This document shows positions 43,031-51,155 of a DNA stretch of 59,819 nucleotides, piece after piece. Positions within the stretch are counted from its first letter, which is position 1. Every line of letters begins with the position of its first letter. A program made the translations under genes and the position numbers. The stretch is taken from positions 1-59,819 of the forward strand of contig CALRGV010000007.1 in the NCBI GenBank assembly GCA_943358175.1. Direction: 5' to 3'. The notes under the pieces are model-generated. The model saw nothing but the letters and a program-made list of their open reading frames with translations. It was not told the DNA's origin and did no database searches. The stretch is from Candidatus Peribacteria bacterium. GTDB lineage: Bacteria > Patescibacteriota > Gracilibacteria > UBA1369 > LOWO2-01-FULL-3.

Positions 43031-45862
43031 TTATGTTAAAAGTTTTGCCTGGAAATCTAATGCAAAGTCTTCCTCGCCACGGGTGTCTGAGTTATAGAAC
43101 TTCAAGCCTAGTGGTTTTATTTCTTTGTAGCCGAGCTTGCTGATTTCTTCCAGATACTCTTTGTAGTTACGAGTGTCGCCTTCTTCGGCGTTGAAGACTA
43201 CTTGGCTATCATCAGCCAAACTAATCAGAGCTTCTTCTTTCCAGGCGTCGTGTTCAAGCAAGTGTCCACCTTTTGGTTCAATTAAACACTGATAGTATAT
43301 TTCACCAGTCTTAACATCGTTTACTATAAGCATATAGTCAGGGCTGAACCTGCGTCCGTCTTTTGGGCTGAATAGCCAGTAGTCCAGTTCGTTGCGTATC
43401 AAGTAAATCTCTGCCCCTGCGTACTTAGCACGTAAATCATCAACCTGACTTGCTACATATTTCACAAACCTCTTTTCTTCGCTTGTACCGTAGTTTTCAT
43501 CGTATGCATACCATTCAGCAGCTTGAATATCGTACTGAAGTTCAGGATTACCGTGGTTGCTTTGGGCTTTTGCGCGTTCGTCATTGCTAATAAATATCTT
43601 CTTGCCAGTGGCAGGGTCTTCAAATGGAAAAGACATTAGGTAAATGTTCTTTTCCTTGCCGAACACAGCAGAGAGTGAAACTGGGCGAAACTTCTTACTG
43701 CCAGTAACACGTGGCATATTTATATCAATTGCCTTGCGGACTTCTGGCAATATCACGCCAACCAGTAGCTGTAACTTTTCAGTTGGGCTAAGTTGGCTGA
43801 TACTTTTGCCTTCTTCGTAGGTGTATTTTATTTTGTATAGTGGCAGGTACTTATCAATCAACTCATCAACGGTATTGATACCGACCAAATGCTCAGTGAG
43901 GTTGTTGAAACGGAAGAAGTTACCCTCGGCAGACACTAACGCCTTACGAATAATAGGTAAAGGAAAATACTCATCAGTAATACGAATAACATCAACTTTT
44001 TGACCAGCAACTATTTGGTTCTGTTCAAAGTCAGACAAGCCTCTGGCACGTAGGCTGTATAAGCCCGCTTTTATGACACGGTTGAAGGTAGTATCAATCT
44101 CGTCGCCTTTAGTTTTGGTTCTTTTTTCAGTATGGTTTACTAGTACGAAGCCTTTTTTGTAAGTATCGCTATCAAGGAACTTTTGTTTCATACTGATGGT
44201 TTTTTTCTCTACGCCTTCGCTGATAATACCTTCACCCAACAAATCACGCTGAAGGTTTTCTAGGAATGTGCCAGTTTTTACAAAGTGGTACACAAAGGTT
44301 TCAAGTACACGTCCCTTATCAAATGGATCATTATCGAACTTGCGTTTGTACTTATCAAACTCAAGCCCACGACTGCCAAACATAGGAAGTAATGTGCTAT
44401 CTTCATCTCTCTTGTATGTCTTTGGTAACTCGTATGGGCAATACCTTGCACCACGACCAATCAACTGAATATCCTGTAGCGACACTTTTTTGGCCTCTGA
44501 TATGTCAAAGTGAATTATGTCGTACAGTCCTAACACATCCCAGCCTTCGTTCAGGGCATTGACCGAAAAGATGGCACGTATCGTGTTGCGTGGACTATCA
44601 AGCAGTGGTAACAACTCGGCTTTTTCTTTCTTCTGGCTGTTATATATGAGGGTGTTGTCGTGAGTAAAATTAGCACGTATCTCGGCAGTAAACGCCTTCA
44701 AACCGTCCCAGTCTCCCTGTGATACCAAGCCACTCTTAGTGTTTGCAAGCCAATCAAACATATCAGCCAGTATTTCGTGTTCGCGGTTCTTATTTTCACG
44801 ACTCAATTCTTTTAATCGACTCAAGTCTTCTGGTCGCAGTGATCCAATAACGGTGTCAAAGAACTTTCGGTCTTCTTCACTTTGGGCTATTTTGACCGAT
44901 TTTATTAGCACGATTGGACTGATGGAAACGCCCATCTCACGTTCCGCAAGTAACCTGCGATACTCGCTGAGTGCAACGGCGTTTATTATCAACAGACGCT
45001 TCTGGTCTTCGGTATGAACCTCTTGGTTATACAGAAACTTTACATCTTTGCTGTAGCCGTCCTTATTGAATTCAAGAAAATCATAACGGCTCACTAACTT
45101 GTCTTCATACTTGCTGTGTATAGCTTCGTTTGCCAAATCTACGGTTGCTGTAAACTCCAACAGCATATTTTCTTCACGAGCTTTGATAGCCGACATCACG
45201 GCAGTTTCCCAGTTGAGTATTTCTTCTTGGTCTTTTTTACTCTTACTGCGTGTGTCTACATTCAGCCTGTGTGCTTCATCGGCGATAATTACTACGTCAC
45301 TATACACAAAGTCATCAGCGGTCAGTCCGTTTTCACGATCTTCTTTTAGGCGGTTGTACAACAACGAGGTGCTAAAGAACATAAAGTTGATGTCGTTACG
45401 CCCAGCGTCAGCCACGCTATTAACAACCTTCACGTCTACGTTCTGACCGTTGATTTTGATGCCTTTTGGATTGAATAGGTACTTCTCAAACTTGTAGTCG
45501 ATAAAGTTCTTTATGGCCTGGTCTTTGATTTGTATCTGGTGTACTAGGAACAGGAAGTTGCGATAGCCCTTTTCGTACAGATACAGTATCACTGTCGCCA
45601 TTACGAGCGTTTTACCAGTACCAGTCGCCATATTGAATAATAAGTGCTTGGCATTAGCCCTGTCGTGGTCGTAGAGCCAAATAAAGTGTTTTAACGCACG
45701 TTGCTGATATTCACGTAGTTGCTTAGTAGGGTGTAGGTTGTCGGTGATGTATTTAGGTATTTCGTAAGACTTTGCCCACTCGGTATAGTCAGGGTCGTTT
45801 TCTATTCTATTGAATAGGAAATTGCCAAGCGTTTCATTGACCTTAGTTTTGGTTCGAGCCAT
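43031..45862 (-). CDS. res: Type III restriction enzyme, Res subunit
   Basis: 943 aa. Superfamily 2 helicase/translocase: Walker A MATGTGKTLVMAT, DEAH-type VVIIADEAHRLN, and RAIFSVNALNEGWDV...DIQLIGRGARY for motifs V and VI. The C-terminal endonuclease domain has the PD-(D/E)XK pattern FSPDYMLIV...CLIEPKGG. Complete. The first 20 nt overlap the 3' end of mod. With Mod it cuts DNA some 25-27 bp from two inversely oriented asymmetric sites in characterised members. Confidence 0.93.
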   Translation of the reverse strand: MARTKTKVNETLGNFLFNRIENDPDYTEWAKSYEIPKYITDNLHPTKQLREYQQRALKHFIWLYDHDRANAKHLLFNMATGTGKTLVMATVILYLYEKGYRNFLFLVHQIQIKDQAIKNFIDYKFEKYLFNPKGIKINGQNVDVKVVNSVADAGRNDINFMFFSTSLLYNRLKEDRENGLTADDFVYSDVVIIADEAHRLNVDTRSKSKKDQEEILNWETAVMSAIKAREENMLLEFTATVDLANEAIHSKYEDKLVSRYDFLEFNKDGYSKDVKFLYNQEVHTEDQKRLLIINAVALSEYRRLLAEREMGVSISPIVLIKSVKIAQSEEDRKFFDTVIGSLRPEDLSRLKELSRENKNREHEILADMFDWLANTKSGLVSQGDWDGLKAFTAEIRANFTHDNTLIYNSQKKEKAELLPLLDSPRNTIRAIFSVNALNEGWDVLGLYDIIHFDISEAKKVSLQDIQLIGRGARYCPYELPKTYKRDEDSTLLPMFGSRGLEFDKYKRKFDNDPFDKGRVLETFVYHFVKTGTFLENLQRDLLGEGIISEGVEKKTISMKQKFLDSDTYKKGFVLVNHTEKRTKTKGDEIDTTFNRVIKAGLYSLRARGLSDFEQNQIVAGQKVDVIRITDEYFPLPIIRKALVSAEGNFFRFNNLTEHLVGINTVDELIDKYLPLYKIKYTYEEGKSISQLSPTEKLQLLVGVILPEVRKAIDINMPRVTGSKKFRPVSLSAVFGKEKNIYLMSFPFEDPATGKKIFISNDERAKAQSNHGNPELQYDIQAAEWYAYDENYGTSEEKRFVKYVASQVDDLRAKYAGAEIYLIRNELDYWLFSPKDGRRFSPDYMLIVNDVKTGEIYYQCLIEPKGGHLLEHDAWKEEALISLADDSQVVFNAEEGDTRNYKEYLEEISKLGYKEIKPLGLKFYNSDTRGEEDFALDFQAKLLT

Positions 45863-47495
45863 AGAACTTATCCGTTAGTTTTTTTTCGTCGGCAGTAACA
45901 TTATGGCGTGTATCACCAATGTCGGCATAGTTTAGATACAATTGATTTTCATCCAGCACATCAGCTAATGCTTTTTTGCGTCCATCAAGGTCCAGCTTGC
46001 GGAAGTCTTCGTCTTTTTCAAAGGCGTGTCGGTCAAACCAAAACTTTAAGAAAGCGTTGTTTCTCATATCTACATACAGGTCTTCCAGTTCGGATAAGCT
46101 CGTGGCTTCAATAATGCGTTCTAGGTACTCTTGGTTGTACTTCTTTAGCTCAAAGTACACGAACGAACCGCCACCGCTCCAATCAACAGACTTAGATATA
46201 CCCGTTTGGTCGCCAGCCACAACCTTCTCGAGCCGTTCTTTGGCAATGCCCTCAATGTAGTCCATTTGTTCAATACCAACCCAACGGCGGTTCATCTTTA
46301 GAGCCACTGACGAGGTCGTACCTGTACCAAGATGGTAGTCGAGTACAATATCGCCCTCACTGGTTGAAATCTCAATCACTCGCTGGATTAAACCTTCTGG
46401 CTTTTGCCCGTCAAAGTTTGAAACTCGCTGAGCGTCCATAGCAGAGATAATCTTTGTTGCGTCATCATCCCACAAGTCCGACAATGGGATGCCCGCCTTT
46501 TCATCAAGGTAACGTTTTACGCTTGGAATGCCATTCTTTGAAAATATGAGTAAGCCTCTTCCCATTGCTTCGTTTATTTTCTCTTGCGACCAAATCCAGT
46601 GCTTACCTTGTGGCGGTGCTAGTAATTTGTCGCCAAACATTTTTGGTTCGCCTTGGCCTTTTTGTGTAAAATCCGAAAGACGGTAAACTCTTCCAGTTGT
46701 TTCTTCAACGTGTCGATAATTTACTCCATCCTTTTCGCTATTTGTTTCAAGATAATACTCGTTGAACGCAAAATCTTCTGTTTTGGAAAACACCAATATA
46801 TATTCGCTGACACTTGAAAGATTTATACTCTGCGCTTTAGCACTAAGCACCTTTCGCCACTTGATGACGTTGCGAAAATTATCACTACCAAATACCTCGT
46901 CCATCAACACCTTCAAGTAGGCTTGTTCGTTGTCATCACACTGAACAAAAATCGCACCGTCATCACAAAGCAGGTCTTTTGCTACCTCTAGGCGGTTCTT
47001 CATAAACGCCAACCACGCCGAGTGATTGAACTTATCGTTATATTTGAAACCGTCGCCACCAGTGTTATAGGGCGGGTCAATGTAGATGAGTTTCACTTGT
47101 CCGGCCAAACGGCTTTTTAAGGTATGAAGTGCCAACAGGTTATTGCCCTTAATGAGCAGATTTTGTTTCAGTTTGCCGTCTTCATCAAAAAACTCAACAT
47201 CGCTGTCATCCGTTAGAGCCTTTTCACCGTCCTTATCAACATATAAAAAGTTGGTCAGTACCTTTGGCTCTTCCAGCGTGTCAATGTCCTTGCTGTCCAG
47301 CTCCAAGTGTAGGAAGCGTTCTTCACGTCCCACATCTTCCTTGCTCATACCTGCTTCTAGCACGGCGTCCTTGAAAGGAAAGTTTAGTACAACACTGGTA
47401 TCGTTTTTCACGAAACTACCTCTGCTATTACTGTATAGCCCTATCTTATTGCTATACTTGGTGTATCTGCCTTTTTTTAGTGCGTTGTCTGCCAT
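45843..47495 (-). CDS. mod: Type III N6-adenine methyltransferase, Mod subunit
   Basis: 550 aa. Beta-class DNA adenine methyltransferase: motif IV DPPYNTGGDGFKY precedes the SAM-binding motif I, here DYHLGTGTTSSVAL. The target-recognition domain lies between (~200-370). The shape VFVQCDDNEQAYL around residue 170 is typical of Mod subunits. Its start at 47495 has a TATTAT-like -10 nearby. It heads the long minus-strand operon that continues to 39216. It protects host DNA and gives specificity to Res. Confidence 0.93.
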   Translation of the reverse strand: MADNALKKGRYTKYSNKIGLYSNSRGSFVKNDTSVVLNFPFKDAVLEAGMSKEDVGREERFLHLELDSKDIDTLEEPKVLTNFLYVDKDGEKALTDDSDVEFFDEDGKLKQNLLIKGNNLLALHTLKSRLAGQVKLIYIDPPYNTGGDGFKYNDKFNHSAWLAFMKNRLEVAKDLLCDDGAIFVQCDDNEQAYLKVLMDEVFGSDNFRNVIKWRKVLSAKAQSINLSSVSEYILVFSKTEDFAFNEYYLETNSEKDGVNYRHVEETTGRVYRLSDFTQKGQGEPKMFGDKLLAPPQGKHWIWSQEKINEAMGRGLLIFSKNGIPSVKRYLDEKAGIPLSDLWDDDATKIISAMDAQRVSNFDGQKPEGLIQRVIEISTSEGDIVLDYHLGTGTTSSVALKMNRRWVGIEQMDYIEGIAKERLEKVVAGDQTGISKSVDWSGGGSFVYFELKKYNQEYLERIIEATSLSELEDLYVDMRNNAFLKFWFDRHAFEKDEDFRKLDLDGRKKALADVLDENQLYLNYADIGDTRHNVTADEKKLTDKFYGSNQN

Positions 47496-47554
47496 AATTC
47501 ATTTATGAATAATACTTGTACTTTCCTATGTAAGCATTGAGATTGAGTTTATAT

Positions 47555-47794
47555 TTAAGCAATCACGGAGAAACCATCTAACGCAAAAGAAGGACGGCGT
47601 GGTTCATGCCCGAGCACAGCGAACTCAGCCGCATCTATATTTTTGCGTAGTTTATCAGCTGCTTTGAATAGCTGCTTCTCGAAGCCTTCAGTAGGTTTAT
47701 TAGAGGTCATTACATTTTTAGCATTACCACTTTCTTCACCGCTGATCGTACACCAATGATCATTGGTTCTCAATAGAAGGTGTACAGTAGACAA
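47555..47794 (-). pseudogene. Remnant of a type I restriction methyltransferase (hsdM N-terminus)
   Basis: 79 codons. Residues ~37-57, GFEKQLFKAADKLRKNIDAA, closely match the conserved HsdM N-terminus ([29 protein letters not shown]-type), after which similarity stops and the frame ends. The rest of hsdM, and hsdR/hsdS, are absent. It lies immediately upstream of mod and suggests a replaced restriction locus. Confidence 0.6.
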
Positions 47795-48020
47795 TCTGGT
47801 CGTGAAAGAACTATTGAATTATCAACTAGGCAAACGTGTACGAGCTCTTCGTGCTGAATATAAATTGACTCAAGAGGCTTTGGCTGGAAAGGCTCATATT
47901 AGTCTTAAGTATATCCAGAGGATTGAAGGTAAAAATCCTCAAGATATTGGCCTGGAATACCTAGAGAAATTGGCTAACGGATTTGACATGCCTGTGTGGA
48001 AGCTGCTTAAATTTGAGTGA
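47763..48020 (+). CDS. XRE-family HTH regulator
   Basis: 85 aa. A single Cro/C1-type helix-turn-helix: LGKRVRALRAEYKLTQEALAGKAHISLKYIQRIE, here in part, followed by LEYLEKLANGFDMPVWKLL. A GTG at 47802 is also a possible start and would avoid overlap with the hsdM remnant. It is divergent from the restriction operon, typical of a controller-type regulator of restriction genes or an element repressor. Confidence 0.85.
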   Translation: MVLNRRCTVDNLVVKELLNYQLGKRVRALRAEYKLTQEALAGKAHISLKYIQRIEGKNPQDIGLEYLEKLANGFDMPVWKLLKFE

Positions 48021-48049
48021 ACACTTTGGTTTAAAAAACGTAATGAAAT

Positions 48050-49258
48050 ATGGCCATACTTAAACTATACGAACTCGCCACTAGGAAAGTAGAGGATCCT
48101 ATTCAGGAGCAATTAGATATTATTAACTCTACGGACGTAAGTTTGTTGATAACATTAATTTTGTTCCAACTTATCAAAGAAAATAGATCCACGGTTTACT
48201 TCGATACATTTTGCCAATATCCATTCGAGAAAATAGAAATCGATGATTATCACGATTACCATAATCTATCTGTATATATCTACGAAAGATGCATCAGTGA
48301 TTTTTTGCCAACTTCATTGAGTGAAAGTCCAATTACTTTTTTGGATAACACTAAGTTCACTGTCGATACCGAGTTCATCGTAAGCAAAATAATAGAAAAA
48401 GCCCATAAAACTCTTCTTGAGGAGCGAATGTTCACAGAAAATATATCAAGTCATTATGCAGATATGATTGAAAAATACTTTGAATTGCAAAAGGAGTGCA
48501 ACTTCAAGAGAGCTAGTGAAATAATAAACCATAGATTTAACTACAAATTTGAGGTTGGAAATGAGCATTATCGAAGCTACATAGTTGATCTGCTAGATGT
48601 TGTGCCCGAGTGTATAGAAATAAATTTTATTTTTAAGAAGGACCTGGCTTTAGATGCTGAAAGTAAGGTTAATAATTACCTAATTGCCAACCCTCCAAGT
48701 GAAGACTTAATCGAATTTCAGGATTATATTTTGAATCTAAAATTTGCGAATGGCAGAATCAAGATACCCTTTGAATCCATGGGAAATGATAGGTTTAGAG
48801 TGGTTGAAATGCTAAGATACTTAGAACTTACACATCAAATAGAAATTCAAGACTGGATCGGGAAGAATAGTCATTGGGAAATTCGCCTTCTTTCCAACGA
48901 AATGCTGAGTTTATTCATACCAAACATTGATCTGTTAATTCAAAAAAAAGAGAGTACTCCAAAGACTTCTATGGTTTGTTTTACTGAAGATGGAAATCTG
49001 GAATATGAAATGAAAGAACCCATATTTGACTTAACTCCACTTCAAAAGGTTTTGTGTAAGAAACTTTATTCAGAAAAAGAGAATTACAATTTTGAAACTA
49101 TAGATATTGAACTGGCTGTTTATGGCGGCGATAACACTAAACAAAGCCAAGAAAAGCTCAAGAAATTGATTGAAAGGCTGAATGGAAAAGTTAGGGACGC
49201 ATTCGGGATTAAGGAATGGATACATTATGGAGCAAATAACTTAAGAAGGTTAGTTTAA
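48050..49258 (+). CDS. Unknown protein with possible C-terminal winged HTH
   Basis: 402 aa. The N-terminal two thirds are helical with no known motif. The last ~65 residues (DIELAVYGGDNTKQSQEKLKKLIERLNGKVRDAFGI, in part) resemble the effector HTH of response-regulator-like proteins. No signal peptide. It follows the XRE gene by 29 nt. It may be a regulatory or accessory protein of the element. Confidence 0.6.
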   Translation: MAILKLYELATRKVEDPIQEQLDIINSTDVSLLITLILFQLIKENRSTVYFDTFCQYPFEKIEIDDYHDYHNLSVYIYERCISDFLPTSLSESPITFLDNTKFTVDTEFIVSKIIEKAHKTLLEERMFTENISSHYADMIEKYFELQKECNFKRASEIINHRFNYKFEVGNEHYRSYIVDLLDVVPECIEINFIFKKDLALDAESKVNNYLIANPPSEDLIEFQDYILNLKFANGRIKIPFESMGNDRFRVVEMLRYLELTHQIEIQDWIGKNSHWEIRLLSNEMLSLFIPNIDLLIQKKESTPKTSMVCFTEDGNLEYEMKEPIFDLTPLQKVLCKKLYSEKENYNFETIDIELAVYGGDNTKQSQEKLKKLIERLNGKVRDAFGIKEWIHYGANNLRRLV

Positions 49259-49329
49259 GGGCAGTTATTGGTCTAGAGGGTCCCTAAAAAGTCCCGATTA
49301 TTTCGTTGTGGTTGTTTTATCGTGTCAGC

Positions 49330-49503
49330 ATGGATGCAGACGATAAAGTAAAAAAGGCCTACGAAGAAATGCTCAATAGAGAGCTAAGTAATGAAGAGTT
49401 TCAGGAAGCTCGGCTTAACCTTGTCGGCTTTTTTGAAACGTTAATTCAAATAAATCGAAACCTAAAACTTAACCAAAAAACTAATGAAACACCAGATAAC
49501 TGA
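49330..49503 (+). CDS. Small helical protein of mobile-element type
   Basis: 57 aa from the ATG at 49330; an earlier in-frame ATG at 49306 would add 8 residues. Pattern VKKAYEEMLNRELSNEEFQEARLNLVGFFETLIQI, similar in layout to the 54-aa protein at 39216. Its 3' end overlaps the spoVG-like gene by 20 nt. Part of the replication cluster. Confidence 0.65.
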   Translation: MDADDKVKKAYEEMLNRELSNEEFQEARLNLVGFFETLIQINRNLKLNQKTNETPDN

Positions 49504-49756
49504 AGTTCAAATCATTCCCATAAAACCAAACAATGGACTTGTAGCCTTTGCAAGTTGCGTTTTAGACGAAGCCCTTTATATAGGTTCAATTGCCATCCAT
49601 CAAAAATTAGACTTGTTAGGCTGCAGACTCACTTATCCAACAAAAAAGGTTTTGGACAGAGATCTTCATATCTTTCACCCAATCAACAAGGAACTTTCAA
49701 AGCAGATAGAGATTGAGATCCTCAATAAATATAGCGAACTGCAAGCTAGAAAATAA
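49484..49756 (+). CDS. spoVG: SpoVG-family nucleic-acid-binding protein
   Basis: 90 aa. Matches the SpoVG pattern: ITEVQIIPIKPNNGLVAFASCVLDEALYI (in part; compare VTDVRxRxV...RAIASITLD), YPTKK in the position of MPSKR, and HPINKELSKQIEIEILNKY, corresponding to HPINxxxRxxIxxxVLxxY. SpoVG proteins bind DNA or RNA and regulate gene expression. In this position, between a small helical protein and Rep, it probably serves the element. It overlaps the upstream gene by 20 nt and is 30 nt from rep. Confidence 0.85.
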   Translation: MKHQITEVQIIPIKPNNGLVAFASCVLDEALYIGSIAIHQKLDLLGCRLTYPTKKVLDRDLHIFHPINKELSKQIEIEILNKYSELQARK

Positions 49757-49786
49757 GCTTCACTCTAAAGACGTAATGCAAAAATA

Positions 49787-50950
49787 ATGATAGATACCAT
49801 TGTTCTAATAATGCCAATCAGCCAATCAAATCTCACCATAGCATCTAAATTTGACCCAGACGCCAAGGGACTTTTCCAACCACCCTACATTCCATTTGCT
49901 GGCCAACATTATGTCCAATGCATTCAAAACCCTAGCCCCGAGGACAAAGGAAATCACGTATACATGCCACGACTAGCTCTTACCAAGAGAAAAAGCCGAG
50001 ATGGATCCAGCTATATTATTACATTGAAAATTGAGTTCTCAGTGCCAAAGCTTTTATATTCCAATAATTTTGACGAAGTTCAGGATTCAGATTTTGAAAA
50101 AGTAGTAACCACATTGAAGCATAAGTTATTCAGAATGGGCGTTACAATTCCACTGGATGATCTTAAGAATGCAGATGTGCAATCTATACATTACGGCAAA
50201 AACATTGCTTTTATTGATTACACTACTGCTACTAGTATTATGGATGTTTTGAGAAAGATCAAAGTCACGCGAAGGCTAGATGTTAACCATACCGATTATA
50301 TTAACGATGGAGAAGCTGTACGCTATCATAGCAAGTCATTCCAGGTTGTTTTTTACGATAAAATAGAGGATCTCAAAAAGGCAGCGGCTCGTGCTGAAGA
50401 AAAGGAAGACAGGGGATTCAACTACCAAACCGATCTATTTACAGCCATTCAAAAGAAGAAACATCCTCTTGAAGTTTTACGCATGGAAGTTCGGTACATT
50501 GGTAAAAAAAGTATCAAAGCCCACTTTAAGAAACTTAGAATCGTAAATGAATTCACCTTTAAATCACTTTTCCAGATGTCCATTGCAAGGAAAGTCCTTT
50601 GCGACTATTGGGATACTATCTACATTGAATTAAAACCTGTATTACTGCAGAACCTAAGCATTTCTGAGCAGTTTGTGCTTATTGCAAAGCAAAAGAGGCA
50701 ATCTAAACCTCAAAGCATTTTAAGCATGATCGCAATTACTTCAATGATCAAGGAGGTTGGATATAGGAAGACCAAGCAGCACTTTGATAAATACTTTTCA
50801 GGTCGCACCATGGAGCGCATTTTTAAAGAAATCAAAGAGTTGAATTTTACTATCGCCAATAAACTTTCTCCAATCATTAAGGTTACCAACGACTTAAAAG
50901 AATTTAAGGCTTTGAAAATGAAGGACTACGATATAGAATCACTTATGTAA
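49787..50950 (+). CDS. Phage/plasmid replication initiation protein, gene II/X-like
   Basis: 387 aa. The opening MIDTIVLIMP is typical for replication proteins of the filamentous phage gene II/X family, and the basic middle with YHSKSFQVVFYDKIEDLKK and LEVLRMEVRYIGKKSIK fits those nickases. I cannot pin down the catalytic tyrosine with certainty. It would nick an origin for rolling-circle replication of the excised element. It lies between spoVG and an excisionase-like gene, all in one direction. Confidence 0.7.
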   Translation: MIDTIVLIMPISQSNLTIASKFDPDAKGLFQPPYIPFAGQHYVQCIQNPSPEDKGNHVYMPRLALTKRKSRDGSSYIITLKIEFSVPKLLYSNNFDEVQDSDFEKVVTTLKHKLFRMGVTIPLDDLKNADVQSIHYGKNIAFIDYTTATSIMDVLRKIKVTRRLDVNHTDYINDGEAVRYHSKSFQVVFYDKIEDLKKAAARAEEKEDRGFNYQTDLFTAIQKKKHPLEVLRMEVRYIGKKSIKAHFKKLRIVNEFTFKSLFQMSIARKVLCDYWDTIYIELKPVLLQNLSISEQFVLIAKQKRQSKPQSILSMIAITSMIKEVGYRKTKQHFDKYFSGRTMERIFKEIKELNFTIANKLSPIIKVTNDLKEFKALKMKDYDIESLM

Positions 50951-50974
50951 AGAATTGTTAACAACTGTCATTTA

Positions 50975-51145
50975 ATGGAACAATACTATCTCTTGGAAGA
51001 AGTAGCACAAAAACTTCGTGTCAGTAATATGACTATTTACAGATACATCAAAGCTAAAAAACTGAAGGCAATTAAGCTCGAAAAAGAGTGGCGTATCGCA
51101 TCGGTAGATCTAGAAGAATTTCTGAAAAATAGAAGCAGCATTTAA
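50975..51145 (+). CDS. Excisionase/MerR-like small HTH protein
   Basis: 56 aa: MEQYYLLEEVAQKLRVSNMT (start), then IYRYIKAKKLKAIKLEKEWRI, the classic helix-turn-helix plus wing of HTH_17/excisionase proteins. The stop lies 10 nt before the recombinase start. It is probably the directionality factor of the recombinase. Confidence 0.82.
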   Translation: MEQYYLLEEVAQKLRVSNMTIYRYIKAKKLKAIKLEKEWRIASVDLEEFLKNRSSI

Positions 51146-51155
51146 CCAATGACAC

